A DNA stretch of 64,000 nucleotides from Anaerolineaceae bacterium (GCA_002699585.1 PABP01000014.1:682001-746000), one strand, 5' to 3'. Shown: positions 41,749 to 51,884, counted from the stretch's first letter. The notes: a model not told the origin generated them from the letters alone. Numbers and translations: made by a program.

Positions 41749-43710
41749 ATGGATAGAAAGGGTTTTTCGCGTCGTCAATTTCTACAGATGATGGCCAGCA
41801 GTACCGCAGCCGCAATTGCTGCTTCTGCCGCGCCATTGACGACACTCGCCCAGGATAGCATGAGCTATAGTGAAGCGCCCATGCTAGCCGACTTAGTCGC
41901 AAGTGGTGATCTTCCTCCAGTAGGAGAAAGAATACCCGTAAATCCTCGCGTTGTCACACCACCAGAGGAAATTGGTCAGTATGGTGGCACGCTACGGCGC
42001 GCCTTCAAGGGTATTTCTGATCGCTGGGGTCCCACCAAGCTCAACGAAGAAATGGCGATTGAATGGGATATCCCTGATCCGGATACCGTCAATCTGGTCG
42101 CCAACTACATCTCAGAATGGGTCCAGAACGACGACGCTTCCGAGTTTACCTTCACTTTACGCGAAGGCCTCAAGTGGTCTGATGGCCATCCATTCACAAC
42201 CGCCGATGTTCAGTTCTGGTATGACTGGTACTATCTAGGTGAACTCCAGAGCAAACCGCCGACGATTACCCTCGGTGGCGAAGACATGGAGTTGGAAGTT
42301 GTAGATGAACTGACCTGGACAGTTCGCTTCCCTGTACCAAACCCATTGCTTCCGTTGGTCATTGCCAAGATTACACTCGGCTCATGGGCTGGCCCCACAA
42401 TGGCCGCACCGGCTCATTACCTCAGCCAGTACATCCCTGACCTGACCGAAGATCAGAGTCTCATCGACGATGCCATGGCAGAAAACGGTGTTGAAACCTG
42501 GCAGCAGCTCTTTGGTGATACCAATGGTCAAGGTCCGATTGCAGGTTGGTGGTTCAATCCAGAAGTGCCGATCATCAACGCTTGGCGCTCACTCAACCAT
42601 CCGTCAAACGATCCGTGGCTGGCAGAACGTAACCCGTACTACCATGCTGTTGATCCCGAAGGCAACCAACTGCCGTACATTGATGGTATGACCCATGCCT
42701 GGTTCGACGATCAAGCTGTCTTCGATCTCTGGGTTGCCCAGGGTGAGATTGACGCCCATATCCGTCACGTTGCCTCAAGCAACTTCACCTTCTATAAAGA
42801 AAACGAAGAAGCAGGCGACTACACCGTGCTCCTGTGGCGTGCCGCCAGTACCAATGCCTTCTTCCCCAACGTTTCACATAAAGACCCGGTCCTGCGTGAA
42901 ATCTTCAACGATGCGCGCTTCCGCGAAGCACTCTCGATTTCCATCGACCGCGAAGAAATGAATGCCCTGATCTATGAAGGCTTGTTCGAGCCGCGTCAGG
43001 CATCACCGGTTAGTGGCTCCCCCAACTACGATCCTGAGTTCGAAACCCGCTGGGTGGAATACGATGTGGATCGTGCCAACGCTCTGTTGGACGAAATGGG
43101 CCTGACCGAACGCAATGCCGATGGCATTCGCCTACGTCCCGATGGTGAGCCTCTCAGCTTCACCATTCTGTTCCAGAGCGGCTTCGCTGAACGCGGTGAC
43201 GAAGTGACCCTGGTCGAGCAATACTGGGAAGCCCTGGGCCTCCAGGTCAACCAGGAACTCGTCGAGCGTACCCTGTATCAAGAACGTTGCAATAACGGGG
43301 ACGTCGACGTTGGTGTTTGGACTGCTGACCGTAACTCGGTCGTCATGGCTGACGTCTCGCGTTACACCGGTGAGCAGGCTGATGGTCCTTGGGCGCCGCT
43401 GTATGGTGCCTGGTGGGCAGATTCACCGCGCGCTCAAGAAGAGCCGCCGGAGGGTCACCCGATCCGCGAAGTCTGGAGCCTGTGGGAACAAGCTCAGTCC
43501 GAGCCGGATGAGGCCACACGTAATGCACTGTTCAAGCAGATGCTCGACATCCACAAAGAGCATCCGTATATGATCGGTACCGTCGGTGAAAATCCGGTTC
43601 CGTTCATCAAGAAGAACAATGTCGGCAACATCCAGGGTGGCCATATCTGGGATGATACCCTTCGGTCACCAGGTGGTGTCGCTTCCGTGACCTGGTTCTT
43701 CCGCTCCTAA
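41749..43710 (+). CDS. Opp/Dpp-type ABC importer, Tat-exported binding protein
   Basis: This 653-residue solute-binding protein (SBP family 5) starts with a twin-arginine signal (SRRQFLQMMASSTAAAIAASAAP), so it is exported folded. The mature part shows the family segments LREGLKWSDGHPFTTADVQFWYD, ALSISIDREEMNALIYEGL and FRSTWFF-like C-terminal strand. Though named for peptides, many members in polysaccharide loci bind oligosaccharides. GGAGG stands just before ATG at 41749. It is the first gene of a five-gene importer operon next to the gntR regulator and uronate genes, so oligo-uronides or aldouronic acids are likely ligands (inference). Confidence 0.92.
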   Translation: MDRKGFSRRQFLQMMASSTAAAIAASAAPLTTLAQDSMSYSEAPMLADLVASGDLPPVGERIPVNPRVVTPPEEIGQYGGTLRRAFKGISDRWGPTKLNEEMAIEWDIPDPDTVNLVANYISEWVQNDDASEFTFTLREGLKWSDGHPFTTADVQFWYDWYYLGELQSKPPTITLGGEDMELEVVDELTWTVRFPVPNPLLPLVIAKITLGSWAGPTMAAPAHYLSQYIPDLTEDQSLIDDAMAENGVETWQQLFGDTNGQGPIAGWWFNPEVPIINAWRSLNHPSNDPWLAERNPYYHAVDPEGNQLPYIDGMTHAWFDDQAVFDLWVAQGEIDAHIRHVASSNFTFYKENEEAGDYTVLLWRAASTNAFFPNVSHKDPVLREIFNDARFREALSISIDREEMNALIYEGLFEPRQASPVSGSPNYDPEFETRWVEYDVDRANALLDEMGLTERNADGIRLRPDGEPLSFTILFQSGFAERGDEVTLVEQYWEALGLQVNQELVERTLYQERCNNGDVDVGVWTADRNSVVMADVSRYTGEQADGPWAPLYGAWWADSPRAQEEPPEGHPIREVWSLWEQAQSEPDEATRNALFKQMLDIHKEHPYMIGTVGENPVPFIKKNNVGNIQGGHIWDDTLRSPGGVASVTWFFRS

Positions 43711-43737
43711 GGTTATCGCAAAGCTACATAGAGTTTC

Positions 43738-43762
43738 AGGTGGGGTCCATCGGGCCCCACCT
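43738..43762 (+). promoter_or_regulatory. Intercistronic hairpin between binding protein and permease
   Basis: AGGTGGGGTCC pairs with GGGCCCCACCT around ATC, an 11-bp stem with one wobble, 28 bases after the binding-protein stop. No T tract follows directly. It is the counterpart of hairpins at the same place in the two other importer operons of this window. Confidence 0.65.
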
Positions 43763-43795
43763 CGGTTGATGCTACTATTTTTTGAGGTCTGAAAA

Positions 43796-44779
43796 GTGTT
43801 TCAGTTCATCGTTAGACGTATCTTAATCGCCTTAGTCACCATCTTTGCGATCTCTATCATGAGCTTCGTCATCATTCAGTTGCCTCCTGGCGACTTCTTG
43901 ACGTCTTACATGGCGCGCTTGGCAGAGCAAGGTGACGATGCCAGTGAAGAACAAATACAGATAATGCGCGAGTCCTACGGCCTTGACCAACCCATCTACG
44001 TTCAGTATCTAAAATGGATGAGCGGTGTGGTACGAGGGGATTTCGGTCGCTCGCTTGAATGGGGTGTGCCCGTTGCGGATCTCATCTGGGATCGCTTGGC
44101 AATGAGCCTCCTGGTGGGTTTGTCCTCGGTACTGTTTGTCTGGTCGCTAGCCATACCAATAGGTGTTTATTCTGCGACCAACCAGTACTCGCTCTTGGAC
44201 TATGTTTCTACCTTTCTTGGCTTCTTAGGCCTGGCCATACCCAACTTCATGTTGGCCCTCGTCCTGATGTGGATTGCATTTTCCGTATTTGGCCAGGATG
44301 TCGGCGGTCTGTTCTCTGCGGAGTATCAGGACGCGCCCTGGAGCCTTGCCAAGTTCATTGACTTGCTCAGCCACATATGGATACCCATGATCGTTGTGGG
44401 TACTGCTGGTACCGCCGGTCTTATCCGTACCATGCGCGCCAACATGCTCGATGAGATTAATCAACCCTATGTTGAGACAGCCCGCGCCAAAGGCCTCAGT
44501 GAGCGCCAGAATATCTGGAAATATCCGGTACGTGTCGCGCTGAACCCCTTTATTAGTACGGTCGGCTATGCGTTGCCCTCCCTCATCGGTGGTGAAATTA
44601 TTGTCGCAGTGGTATTGAACTTGCCCACAATTGGCCCACTTCTCTTACGTGGACTGCTGTCTCAGGACATGTTCTTGGCAGGGGCGATTGTCTTATTGTT
44701 AAGCATCTTGACGGTTATCGGCACACTGCTATCAGATATTCTGCTAGCACTGCTCGACCCGCGCATTCGTATGGAGTAA
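43796..44779 (+). CDS. Opp/Dpp-type ABC importer permease (DppB-like)
   Basis: The 327-residue membrane protein has six helices, the first at 9-29. The family-specific periplasmic segment with IQIMRESYGLDQPIYVQYLKWM follows, and the EAA loop (YVETARAKGLSERQNIWKYPV) lies near residues 228-248, where the ATPases dock. It starts with GTG; GAGG eight bases upstream supports it. The second permease follows after six bases. Confidence 0.94.
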   Translation: MFQFIVRRILIALVTIFAISIMSFVIIQLPPGDFLTSYMARLAEQGDDASEEQIQIMRESYGLDQPIYVQYLKWMSGVVRGDFGRSLEWGVPVADLIWDRLAMSLLVGLSSVLFVWSLAIPIGVYSATNQYSLLDYVSTFLGFLGLAIPNFMLALVLMWIAFSVFGQDVGGLFSAEYQDAPWSLAKFIDLLSHIWIPMIVVGTAGTAGLIRTMRANMLDEINQPYVETARAKGLSERQNIWKYPVRVALNPFISTVGYALPSLIGGEIIVAVVLNLPTIGPLLLRGLLSQDMFLAGAIVLLLSILTVIGTLLSDILLALLDPRIRME

Positions 44780-44785
44780 ACCGAT

Positions 44786-45946
44786 ATGACAACAGCAACC
44801 ACTCCAAACAATGCCCATAACCTCCCCGATCCGCTCGAAGAGATTGATGAGGGTGCAATTTCTATTGCAAGTCCACGCCAGTTGATGTGGTGGAAATTCA
44901 AGAAGCATAAAATCGCCGTTTTCAGTGTCATTGTGCTGGTTTTCATGTACTTGATGGCAATCTTTGCCGGATTCATCAGTCCTTATGACCCTAATACTTA
45001 CAACGCTAGTTACAAATATGTGCCGCCCATGACAGTTACCTTTCTGGATGGTGAAGGCAACTTCACCGGGCGTCCAGGCGTCCATGGCCTGATCCAAAGC
45101 CGTGATCCAGAGACATTACGTATTACCTACGAAACTGACTACGAAACTTGGTACCCGCTTCACTTCTTCGTAGAGGGTGAACCGTACAAGTTGTTTGGCT
45201 TCATTGATACGAACGTCCATCTCTTCGGATTGGGCGAAGAAGCGGACGGTATGCCGTTTTTCTGGCTCGGCTCTGATCGCCTGGGGCGTGATATGTTCTC
45301 CCGTGTCACTTACGGGTCACAAGTATCACTGTCAATCGGTCTGGTGGCCGTGTTCCTAAGCTTGGCCCTGGGCATCGTCCTCGGTGGTATCTCCGGTTAC
45401 TATGGTGGTTGGGTTGATAATGTCATCCAACGTATCATTGAATTCATCCGGTCTGTGCCATCACTGCCTTTGTGGATGGCCCTCAGTGCTGCCTTGCCAC
45501 CGGAGCTATCCCAAGAAGCACGCTACTTTGGTATCACTATTATCTTGTCCGTTATCGGCTGGACCTCGTTAGGTCGGCAAGTACGTGGTCGCTTCCTCGC
45601 CCTACGTACGGAAGACTTCGTGCTATCCGCGCGCCTATCGGGTGCTAGTGATGCCCGCATCATCGTCCGCCATATGGTGCCATCGTTCACCAGCCATATC
45701 ATCGCTTCGCTGACGCTCTCCATCCCTGGCATCATCCTTGCAGAAACGTCGCTTAGTTTCCTCGGCCTGGGCCTGCGTCAACCTGCCATTAGTTGGGGCG
45801 TCTTGCTCCAAGAAGCCCAGAATATTCGTACCGTTGCCCTGGCTCCCTGGCTATTACTGCCCGGTCTAGCCGTGGTCTTTGCCGTGCTTGCATTCAACTT
45901 TTTGGGCGATGGTTTGCGCGATGCCGCCGACCCCTTCAGCCGCTAG
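44786..45946 (+). CDS. Opp/Dpp-type ABC importer permease (DppC-like)
   Basis: The 386-residue partner permease has the usual first helix (about 45-67), then a long hydrophilic loop of about 90 residues (ending PFFWLGSDRLGRDMFSRV) and five more helices with the EAA loop VLSARLSGASDARIIVRHMVPS. The loop is longer than in the second importer's DppC at 58841 (about 40 residues) and lies outside the membrane. It forms a heterodimer with the preceding permease. Translation is likely coupled with the neighbouring cistrons. Confidence 0.94.
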   Translation: MTTATTPNNAHNLPDPLEEIDEGAISIASPRQLMWWKFKKHKIAVFSVIVLVFMYLMAIFAGFISPYDPNTYNASYKYVPPMTVTFLDGEGNFTGRPGVHGLIQSRDPETLRITYETDYETWYPLHFFVEGEPYKLFGFIDTNVHLFGLGEEADGMPFFWLGSDRLGRDMFSRVTYGSQVSLSIGLVAVFLSLALGIVLGGISGYYGGWVDNVIQRIIEFIRSVPSLPLWMALSAALPPELSQEARYFGITIILSVIGWTSLGRQVRGRFLALRTEDFVLSARLSGASDARIIVRHMVPSFTSHIIASLTLSIPGIILAETSLSFLGLGLRQPAISWGVLLQEAQNIRTVALAPWLLLPGLAVVFAVLAFNFLGDGLRDAADPFSR

Positions 45947-45957
45947 GATACAAACCA

Positions 45958-46983
45958 ATGACCCAGAATAACGTCTTACTAGAAGTCAAAGATCTCAAAG
46001 TATCGTTCTACCTGACCGAAGCCACGGTGCGAGCCGTCGATGGCGTCAACTTCTCCATCGAAGCTGGCAAGACGCTCGGCATCGTTGGCGAAAGTGGCTG
46101 TGGCAAGAGCGTCACCGCCCGCGCCATCCTGGGGATGGTCCGTCGACCCGGCAAAATCATCGGTGGTGAAGTGCTGTATCATCGGGCTGGCCAGACGATT
46201 GACATGGCCCAACTGGACCCGGAAGGCCCGGAAATCCGCAGCATCCGCTGGGGCGAAATCGCCATGATCTTCCAGGAGCCGATGACGTCGCTCAGCCCGG
46301 TGCATACCATCGGCAACCAGATGATCGAAGCCGTGCAGTTGCACAAGAGCGTCAGCAAAAGCGCGGCTGAAGCCGTCAGTGTAGACCTCATGCGGCGCGT
46401 TGGCCTGCCATACCCGGAGCGCTTGCTGAAGTCCTATCGCCATGAACTCAGTGGGGGTATGCGCCAGCGCGTGATGATCGCTATGGCCCTGACGTGTAGT
46501 CCGCGCCTCTTGATCGCCGATGAGCCGACCACCGCCCTCGACGTCACCACCCAGGCCCAGATCCTGGACCTGATGCGTGACCTGCAAGAGGAATACAACA
46601 TGGCCATCATGTTCATCACCCATAACCTGGGCGTGATCGCGGAAATGGCCGATGATGTCATCGTCATGTACCTGGGTAAAGAGGTGGAAGTTGCAGATGT
46701 TGATACCATCTTCCACAGCCCTTCACATCCTTATACGCAAGCTCTATTGCGCTCGATCCCACGACATGATGTGGATGTCCAACGTCTGGAAACGATCACT
46801 GGCACAGTACCCGACCCAACTGCGGTCCCCAAAGGCTGTGCGTTTCATCCACGTTGCCGTCACTTTGTCCCAGAAGCTTGTCTGACGCCACCGTCTTTGT
46901 TACAGGTGGCTGACGATCATCAAGTTCGCTGTACACGGGCCTATGAAATTAACGAGCATCTCGCAGCCGCACAAACGGAATAA
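45958..46983 (+). CDS. Opp/Dpp-type ABC importer ATPase (OppD-like)
   Basis: The 341-residue ATPase has Walker A GESGCGKS, signature LSGGMRQR, Walker B LLIADEP followed by TTALD, and the C-terminal oligopeptide/dipeptide extension with four cysteines ([13 protein letters not shown]) that holds an iron-sulfur cluster in some homologues. ATG at 45958 starts the conserved region 11 bases after the permease stop. An open frame continues upstream over the permease but is not used. The stop overlaps the next start by one base. Confidence 0.95.
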   Translation: MTQNNVLLEVKDLKVSFYLTEATVRAVDGVNFSIEAGKTLGIVGESGCGKSVTARAILGMVRRPGKIIGGEVLYHRAGQTIDMAQLDPEGPEIRSIRWGEIAMIFQEPMTSLSPVHTIGNQMIEAVQLHKSVSKSAAEAVSVDLMRRVGLPYPERLLKSYRHELSGGMRQRVMIAMALTCSPRLLIADEPTTALDVTTQAQILDLMRDLQEEYNMAIMFITHNLGVIAEMADDVIVMYLGKEVEVADVDTIFHSPSHPYTQALLRSIPRHDVDVQRLETITGTVPDPTAVPKGCAFHPRCRHFVPEACLTPPSLLQVADDHQVRCTRAYEINEHLAAAQTE

Positions 46984-48002
46984 TGATTATGACAAGTCCA
47001 AACGAACAAGCGCTACTCCGTGTCAACGATCTGAAAATGCATTTTCCGATCTACAAACACGGCATCTTTAGCAAAAAAATCGTCAACTACGTTCGTGCGG
47101 TGGATGGTGTTTCCTTCTCTATCGAACGTGGCGAAGTACTCGGCCTGGTCGGTGAAAGTGGCTGTGGCAAAACCACCACTGGCCGCGTGATCCTGCGTGC
47201 GCTCGACCCGACATCAGGTGAAATCCTCTTTAAAGATGATGACTTGGGTGAAGTCGATATTGCCAAGTTATCTCGTGAGCAACTTAAGACCGTCTGGCGC
47301 AACATCCAGATGATCTTCCAGGACCCATACTCATCACTTAATCCACGCATGACGCTCGAACAAATCGTAGCGGAGCCATTGCACAACTATAAAGTGGTGG
47401 ATAGCAATAAGCAGCGTGACCGCGTTGCTGAACTGCTGGAAATCGTGGGGCTGCGCCCGGAATACATGAGTCGCTATCCCCATGCTTTTAGTGGTGGCCA
47501 GCGTCAGCGTATTGGTGTTGCGCGTGCGTTGGCACTCAATCCGCAGATGATCGTCTGTGACGAACCCGTTTCCGCGCTGGACGTCTCCGTCCAGGCCCAG
47601 GTACTCAACCTCTTACAGGAACTGCGCGACCGTCTCGATTTGACATATCTATTCATCTCGCACGATTTGAGCGTGGTCCGCCATCTGTGTGATCGTGTTA
47701 TGGTCATGTACGTGGGGAAAATCGTCGAAGTGGGCAGTACGGAAGATCTGTTCGATGATCCACTGCACCCTTATTCTGAAGCTTTGTTGTCCTCAGCACC
47801 GACGCCGGACCCGCGTGCTAAGCTCAATCACAAGCCGTTAATGGGCGAAGTGCCCGACCCGTCCAACCCGCCGAGTGGCTGTTACTTCCACCCGCGCTGC
47901 CGTTTTGCTAAAGATCGCTGCAAAGTAGAAGAACCGCAACTGCGCGAAGTCAAGCCCAATCACTGGGCAAGCTGCCACTTTGCAGAAGAAATTGAGTTCT
48001 AA
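46983..48002 (+). CDS. Opp/Dpp-type ABC importer ATPase (OppF-like)
   Basis: The 339-residue second ATPase has Walker [23 protein letters not shown], signature FSGGQRQR, Walker [13 protein letters not shown] and the C-terminal oligo-binding extension with cysteines ([13 protein letters not shown]). OppF-type features such as the N-terminal [15 protein letters not shown] insertion are present. It heterodimerises with the OppD-like subunit. The ATG at 46983 overlaps the previous stop (TAATG); a second ATG two codons later is possible. Confidence 0.95.
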   Translation: MIMTSPNEQALLRVNDLKMHFPIYKHGIFSKKIVNYVRAVDGVSFSIERGEVLGLVGESGCGKTTTGRVILRALDPTSGEILFKDDDLGEVDIAKLSREQLKTVWRNIQMIFQDPYSSLNPRMTLEQIVAEPLHNYKVVDSNKQRDRVAELLEIVGLRPEYMSRYPHAFSGGQRQRIGVARALALNPQMIVCDEPVSALDVSVQAQVLNLLQELRDRLDLTYLFISHDLSVVRHLCDRVMVMYVGKIVEVGSTEDLFDDPLHPYSEALLSSAPTPDPRAKLNHKPLMGEVPDPSNPPSGCYFHPRCRFAKDRCKVEEPQLREVKPNHWASCHFAEEIEF

Positions 48003-48015
48003 TTGATGCAATTGA

Positions 48016-48041
48016 ATCCCCTTTCCATAAGGTGAGGGGAT
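48016..48041 (+). terminator. Possible hairpin after the importer operon
   Basis: ATCCCC (48016-48021) pairs with GGGGAT (48036-48041), with additional pairing inside. The following TAGTTATTATC is only moderately T-rich, so termination is uncertain. Confidence 0.35.
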
Positions 48042-48181
48042 AGTTATTATCTTCTAGGTAAATTAGAAAAGAATTCTTCCACCTCATGGGGGAAGGATTG
48101 AGGATAGGGGTGTCGTTGTGCCCACACTAACAACTAACGACGAAAAACTTTCTTTTTCCATAGTTTGATATTGGACATCCT

Positions 48182-49960
48182 ATGAAAGTAATGTTGCTCT
48201 TCCCGCCGAATTGGACGCCCAGTATGCCGCACCTGGCACTGCCCACCTTGACCGCCTTCCTGCGTGAGCATGGCGTCGAGGTTATCCAGCGTGACCTGAA
48301 CGCGACCACCTTTGATGACATCCTGACGCGCGACCACATGCTGGAATCCCTGGCGCGCCTGCGTGATATGTATGGCCCCAATGCCAGTCACTACCCTGAA
48401 AGTCGACCCAATTTGCCCAAACGAGAGCAGGTCCTCTGGGCGCTGCAACATGGGCCGAGCATTGCCAATCAGGTCGAGCATGCTAAACGCACCATGAAGA
48501 GCGAAGCCTTCTTCGATGGTGACAAGGGCCTGGGGGCTTTCGAGACGATCATCCGCGCCTTAGAAATCGCCTCGCTGCCGTTTTATCCGGCATCGCTCAA
48601 TCTGCAAACCTACATCTCGGCGCACCCGACTGACAGCAGCCAATCGCTGCTCAAAGCTGTGCGTGATGAGGATCATAACATCTTCCTCGATATTTTCCGC
48701 AAGGGCATTCTGGAAGAGATCAAGCACGAGCAGCCCGATGTCGTCGGCATCTCGATTCCATCTATGCCGCAGATGTTGGCAGGCATGACGCTTGGCTACC
48801 TGATTAAGCAGGAGGCCGGGCTGGATTGCCACGTCACGGTTGGTGGGCCGCATATCAGCATGCTGCGCGATGAACTGGCCAAAGCGCCAGCCATCTTCAG
48901 CCTGTTCGATAGCGCCGTCGTCTTCGATGGCGAAGTATCACTGCTACAACTGACCGAAGCCATCACTGAGGGCCGCGATCTGTCGCATGTGCCCAATCTG
49001 GTCTACCGCGATGGTGACGACATTCGCACTACCGACCGCAAAGTTCCAGAGAAAATTGCTGACCTGCCTCTGCCGGATTTCGACGGCATGCCGCTAGATA
49101 AATACCTCGCGCCCCAACTGGCTTTACCCCTGTTGACTGCGCGTGGTTGCTACTTCGGCAAGTGTGCCTTCTGCAACGTGGGCTATGGCGAAGCCGAGTC
49201 CTTCAGCCAGCTCCGTGCGGAGCAGCTCGCCGACCAGATGATCGCCCTGCGCGACAAATATGGCGTGCGCCACATCTTCTTCTCTGATGAAGCCATCACA
49301 CCCAAGAATCTGCGCCACCTGCCACCAGTCCTCAAAGAGCGTGATGCCTCCTTCCATTGGGGTGGCTGCGTTCGCTTTGAGAAGGTCGTCAGCAAAGAAA
49401 TGCTCGAAGGCATCGCTGATGCTGGCTGCCGCATGATCCTGTTTGGCCTGGAAAGTGCTGCTGAGGCGGTCGTCAAGAAGATGATCAAAGGCACCTTCGC
49501 CGATGATATGAGCCGCATCTTGATTGATAGTGAAGCAGCAGGTATCTGGAACCATACTTTCTTCTTCTTTGGCTTCCCAGGCGAAACGCTCTCGGATGCC
49601 CAGGAGACAGTCAATTTCTTGTTCCAGCACAAGCCCTATATTCACTCAGCGGCGATGGGCACCTTCCTGATGGAACGCTATTCACCAGCCCACCGCTTCC
49701 CTGAGCGCTTCGGCGTGTCGCGCATCGTCGAAGAGGCCGACAAAGACCTCGCCATCTACTTTGATTATGAGGTCGAAGAAGGCATGGATGCTGACTTCGC
49801 TGACCATGTTGCTGATCGCTTCATGGATACGCTGCCGACCAAGTCCTATCCGCAGTTCTACGCCAACGATGTCTACCGCTTCCTGTATGCTAGCTATCTC
49901 GCGGAAACGGAACAGCGCATGGTCCCCTGGCTCATTCCCGAAGAGGGTATGGCCCAGTAA
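48182..49960 (+). CDS. Radical SAM protein with B12-binding-type N-terminal domain
   Basis: The 592-residue protein has an N-terminal Rossmann-like domain of the cobalamin-binding radical SAM class (MKVMLLFPPNWTPS, LPTLTAFLREHGVEV, PDVVGISIPS, VTVGGPHISML) but lacks the DxHxxG cobalamin motif, as do many of this class. The radical SAM core starts with ARGCYFGKCAFCNVGYG: C323, C328 and C331 form CX4CX2C, one residue longer than the canonical CX3CX2C. Later radical SAM segments (FGLESAAEAVVKKMIKG, FFFFGFPGET) are present. The reaction is unknown; this class does methylations, rearrangements and RiPP chemistry. It stands as a single gene after the importer operon. Confidence 0.85.
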   Translation: MKVMLLFPPNWTPSMPHLALPTLTAFLREHGVEVIQRDLNATTFDDILTRDHMLESLARLRDMYGPNASHYPESRPNLPKREQVLWALQHGPSIANQVEHAKRTMKSEAFFDGDKGLGAFETIIRALEIASLPFYPASLNLQTYISAHPTDSSQSLLKAVRDEDHNIFLDIFRKGILEEIKHEQPDVVGISIPSMPQMLAGMTLGYLIKQEAGLDCHVTVGGPHISMLRDELAKAPAIFSLFDSAVVFDGEVSLLQLTEAITEGRDLSHVPNLVYRDGDDIRTTDRKVPEKIADLPLPDFDGMPLDKYLAPQLALPLLTARGCYFGKCAFCNVGYGEAESFSQLRAEQLADQMIALRDKYGVRHIFFSDEAITPKNLRHLPPVLKERDASFHWGGCVRFEKVVSKEMLEGIADAGCRMILFGLESAAEAVVKKMIKGTFADDMSRILIDSEAAGIWNHTFFFFGFPGETLSDAQETVNFLFQHKPYIHSAAMGTFLMERYSPAHRFPERFGVSRIVEEADKDLAIYFDYEVEEGMDADFADHVADRFMDTLPTKSYPQFYANDVYRFLYASYLAETEQRMVPWLIPEEGMAQ

Positions 49961-49980
49961 AATACCCGCGTTACCTACCG

Positions 49981-50006
49981 TAGGGGCACGACATGTCGTG
50001 CCCTTT
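49981..50006 (+). repeat. GTAGGGGC palindromic repeat
   Basis: After TAGG lies the perfect 20-base palindrome GGGCACGACATGTCGTGCCC (49984-50003), followed by TTT. It has the same frame as the copy at 15060 with coordinated base changes in both arms, and follows the radical SAM gene as a likely terminator. Confidence 0.8.
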
Positions 50007-50032
50007 GCTATTCCAGCTTAAAAGCCCATCTC

Positions 50033-50060
50033 GTAGGGACGCAGGATGCTGCGTCTACAG
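50033..50060 (+). repeat. GTAGGGAC palindromic repeat
   Basis: GTAGG precedes GACGCAG-GATG-CTGCGTC (50038-50055), a perfect 7-base stem. It is a second family copy within 60 bases of the previous one. Confidence 0.75.
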
Positions 50061-50122
50061 CTAACAAGCCCCTTCAGAAAGGGCCGAGGATAGGGTTTTC
50101 TTATCTATTACGCACCCTAAGA

Positions 50123-51832
50123 ATGGAATTCTCTATGTACCAATCGTTATCAATTCCCAGCGTCGTTGCTTGTCTGGTGCAGGATGTCCTGCGCGATGCC
50201 AAATGGCAAATTCTGGATGAAAGCCACCCGCACTATGGCGCTTACTTCAGCGCTCGTAGCGGCTTAGAAGAAGCCGGACACGGTGGCACAGCTCGCTTTG
50301 TGATGAGCTGCGGCCTCGTCTTGCTGGTGATGGAGCGTTACCCTGATGCCCTCCCGCCGGAAACACCCTCCCAGGCTGATTTGTTGCACCGCATGGACAT
50401 CGCCCTGGATTACATGCATCGTGCCCAGCGTCCCAGCGGCCTAATCGACCTGCGCAGCACCAACTATGATTCTAGCCCGGATACGGGCTTCGTTGTCGAG
50501 CAATGCTGTGCCCTGACCAGCGTCGGTCGTGGCTCCGATGTATTGGTTGCGCCCCTTGCCAAAATCGAGTCGTTTATCCGCCGCGCCGTACCCGGCCTCA
50601 AAATCGGTGGCTTCCACACGCCCAACCATCGCTGGGTCATCACGGCAGCTTTGTCGCAAGCACGTAACTTGTTTGACGGCCTCGACGTGGATGACGTCAT
50701 TGAAAGCTACATCGCTGAGGGCTTCGACGCCGACGAAGAAGGCGCTTATATCGAGCGCAGCGTCGGCATTTACGATACGGTCAGCAATCGTGGCTTGCTA
50801 TTTTTTGCAGAAAATTGGGATGATCCTGAGAAGGTCCAGGCCGCGCTGGATGCCGTTGACCGCAACCTCGATTTTGACCTGCACCTGCTGCATGCCGATG
50901 GCACCGCGGAAACAGGCCTCTCTCGGCGCCAGGATTACGGTACGCGCACGGTCCCGGTCGGCCTGATTACGCCGCTGCTGCAATACAACGCCATGCGGCC
51001 CTCACCCCGTTATGTCCGTGCGGCCCAATGGTTCTGGGAACAGGCTTCATCGGAGCAAGTGTATGATTCTTCCTGGCTGATCTACTGCTTGCTCAAATAC
51101 GGCACGCCGCAACCCTCCTCGGCTGATTTGCCGCTGGATTTCGTGCGTTACTATCCCAAAAACCAGATTTGGCGCGTTCGTAAAGGCGACCTCAGCGCCA
51201 GTGTATTCGGTGGCGTCACCCGCCTGATGACCCTGACCTATGGCGAGGTCGAACTGACCAGCATCAAAATCTCGCAGACCTATTTTGGCGTGGGCCACTT
51301 CATCGCGGAAACCATGTCCTCTGATGGCGACTCTGTGACGCTGCACTCATCCGGCGTGCAAAAGCTGCACAAGCCCGGTTATGAGCTGCCCCTCGGTCGT
51401 CCAGTGGACCCCGATACATGGGATGACACCTTCAAAGAGCGCGATATCTACGAAATTCCGCCTGCGGAAAGCACCCTGACTGTGACGGCTGTCGAAGGCG
51501 GCTTCGATTTCCACTTCCGTACGCTGGCTGGCCTTGACCAGGTTCCGGTGCAGATCGCCTTCGATTTCCCATTAGGCGGCTACTGGGAAACAGCCGATAC
51601 TGCTCTAAAGGCCCAGCCAGGGCAGGTCATTTTCCTCAAGCAGGGCGAGGGCGAATTGCGCTTCGGTGATGATCTTGTGCGTATCGGTCCCGGCGCGGAG
51701 GGTCATCGTTACTATGACATGCGCCATGCCGAACCCGTGCCCGCTGATAACGTCCGCATCCTGATTACCTTCATCACGCCGGTAGACCATCACTTCAGCC
51801 TGCGCCTGTCCAGTGGCCTGGGTAGCAACTAG
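50123..51832 (+). CDS. Large hypothetical protein, probable alpha/alpha-toroid (heparinase II/III-like)
   Basis: This 569-residue protein is not assigned with certainty. Residues 1-330 are helical with paired-helix spacing and aromatic-rich motifs (YMHRAQRPSGLIDLRSTNYDSSPDTGFVVEQ split at several turns, then GGFHTPNHRW), followed by a beta-rich C-terminal half (ASVFGGVTRLMTLTYGEVE, DFHFRTLAGLDQVPVQ). Helical toroid plus beta-sandwich is the plan of heparinase II/III and related uronate-polysaccharide lyases. Candidate catalytic His and Tyr residues exist (HTPNHRW, RQDYGTR) but are not proven. There is no signal peptide. Two in-frame ATGs (50123, 50135) are possible starts. Confidence 0.65.
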   Translation: MEFSMYQSLSIPSVVACLVQDVLRDAKWQILDESHPHYGAYFSARSGLEEAGHGGTARFVMSCGLVLLVMERYPDALPPETPSQADLLHRMDIALDYMHRAQRPSGLIDLRSTNYDSSPDTGFVVEQCCALTSVGRGSDVLVAPLAKIESFIRRAVPGLKIGGFHTPNHRWVITAALSQARNLFDGLDVDDVIESYIAEGFDADEEGAYIERSVGIYDTVSNRGLLFFAENWDDPEKVQAALDAVDRNLDFDLHLLHADGTAETGLSRRQDYGTRTVPVGLITPLLQYNAMRPSPRYVRAAQWFWEQASSEQVYDSSWLIYCLLKYGTPQPSSADLPLDFVRYYPKNQIWRVRKGDLSASVFGGVTRLMTLTYGEVELTSIKISQTYFGVGHFIAETMSSDGDSVTLHSSGVQKLHKPGYELPLGRPVDPDTWDDTFKERDIYEIPPAESTLTVTAVEGGFDFHFRTLAGLDQVPVQIAFDFPLGGYWETADTALKAQPGQVIFLKQGEGELRFGDDLVRIGPGAEGHRYYDMRHAEPVPADNVRILITFITPVDHHFSLRLSSGLGSN

Positions 51833-51884
51833 CAAGCACATCCTATGGGGCGCTAAAAAATCGTAGAGCCTGATAAGGGCACAC

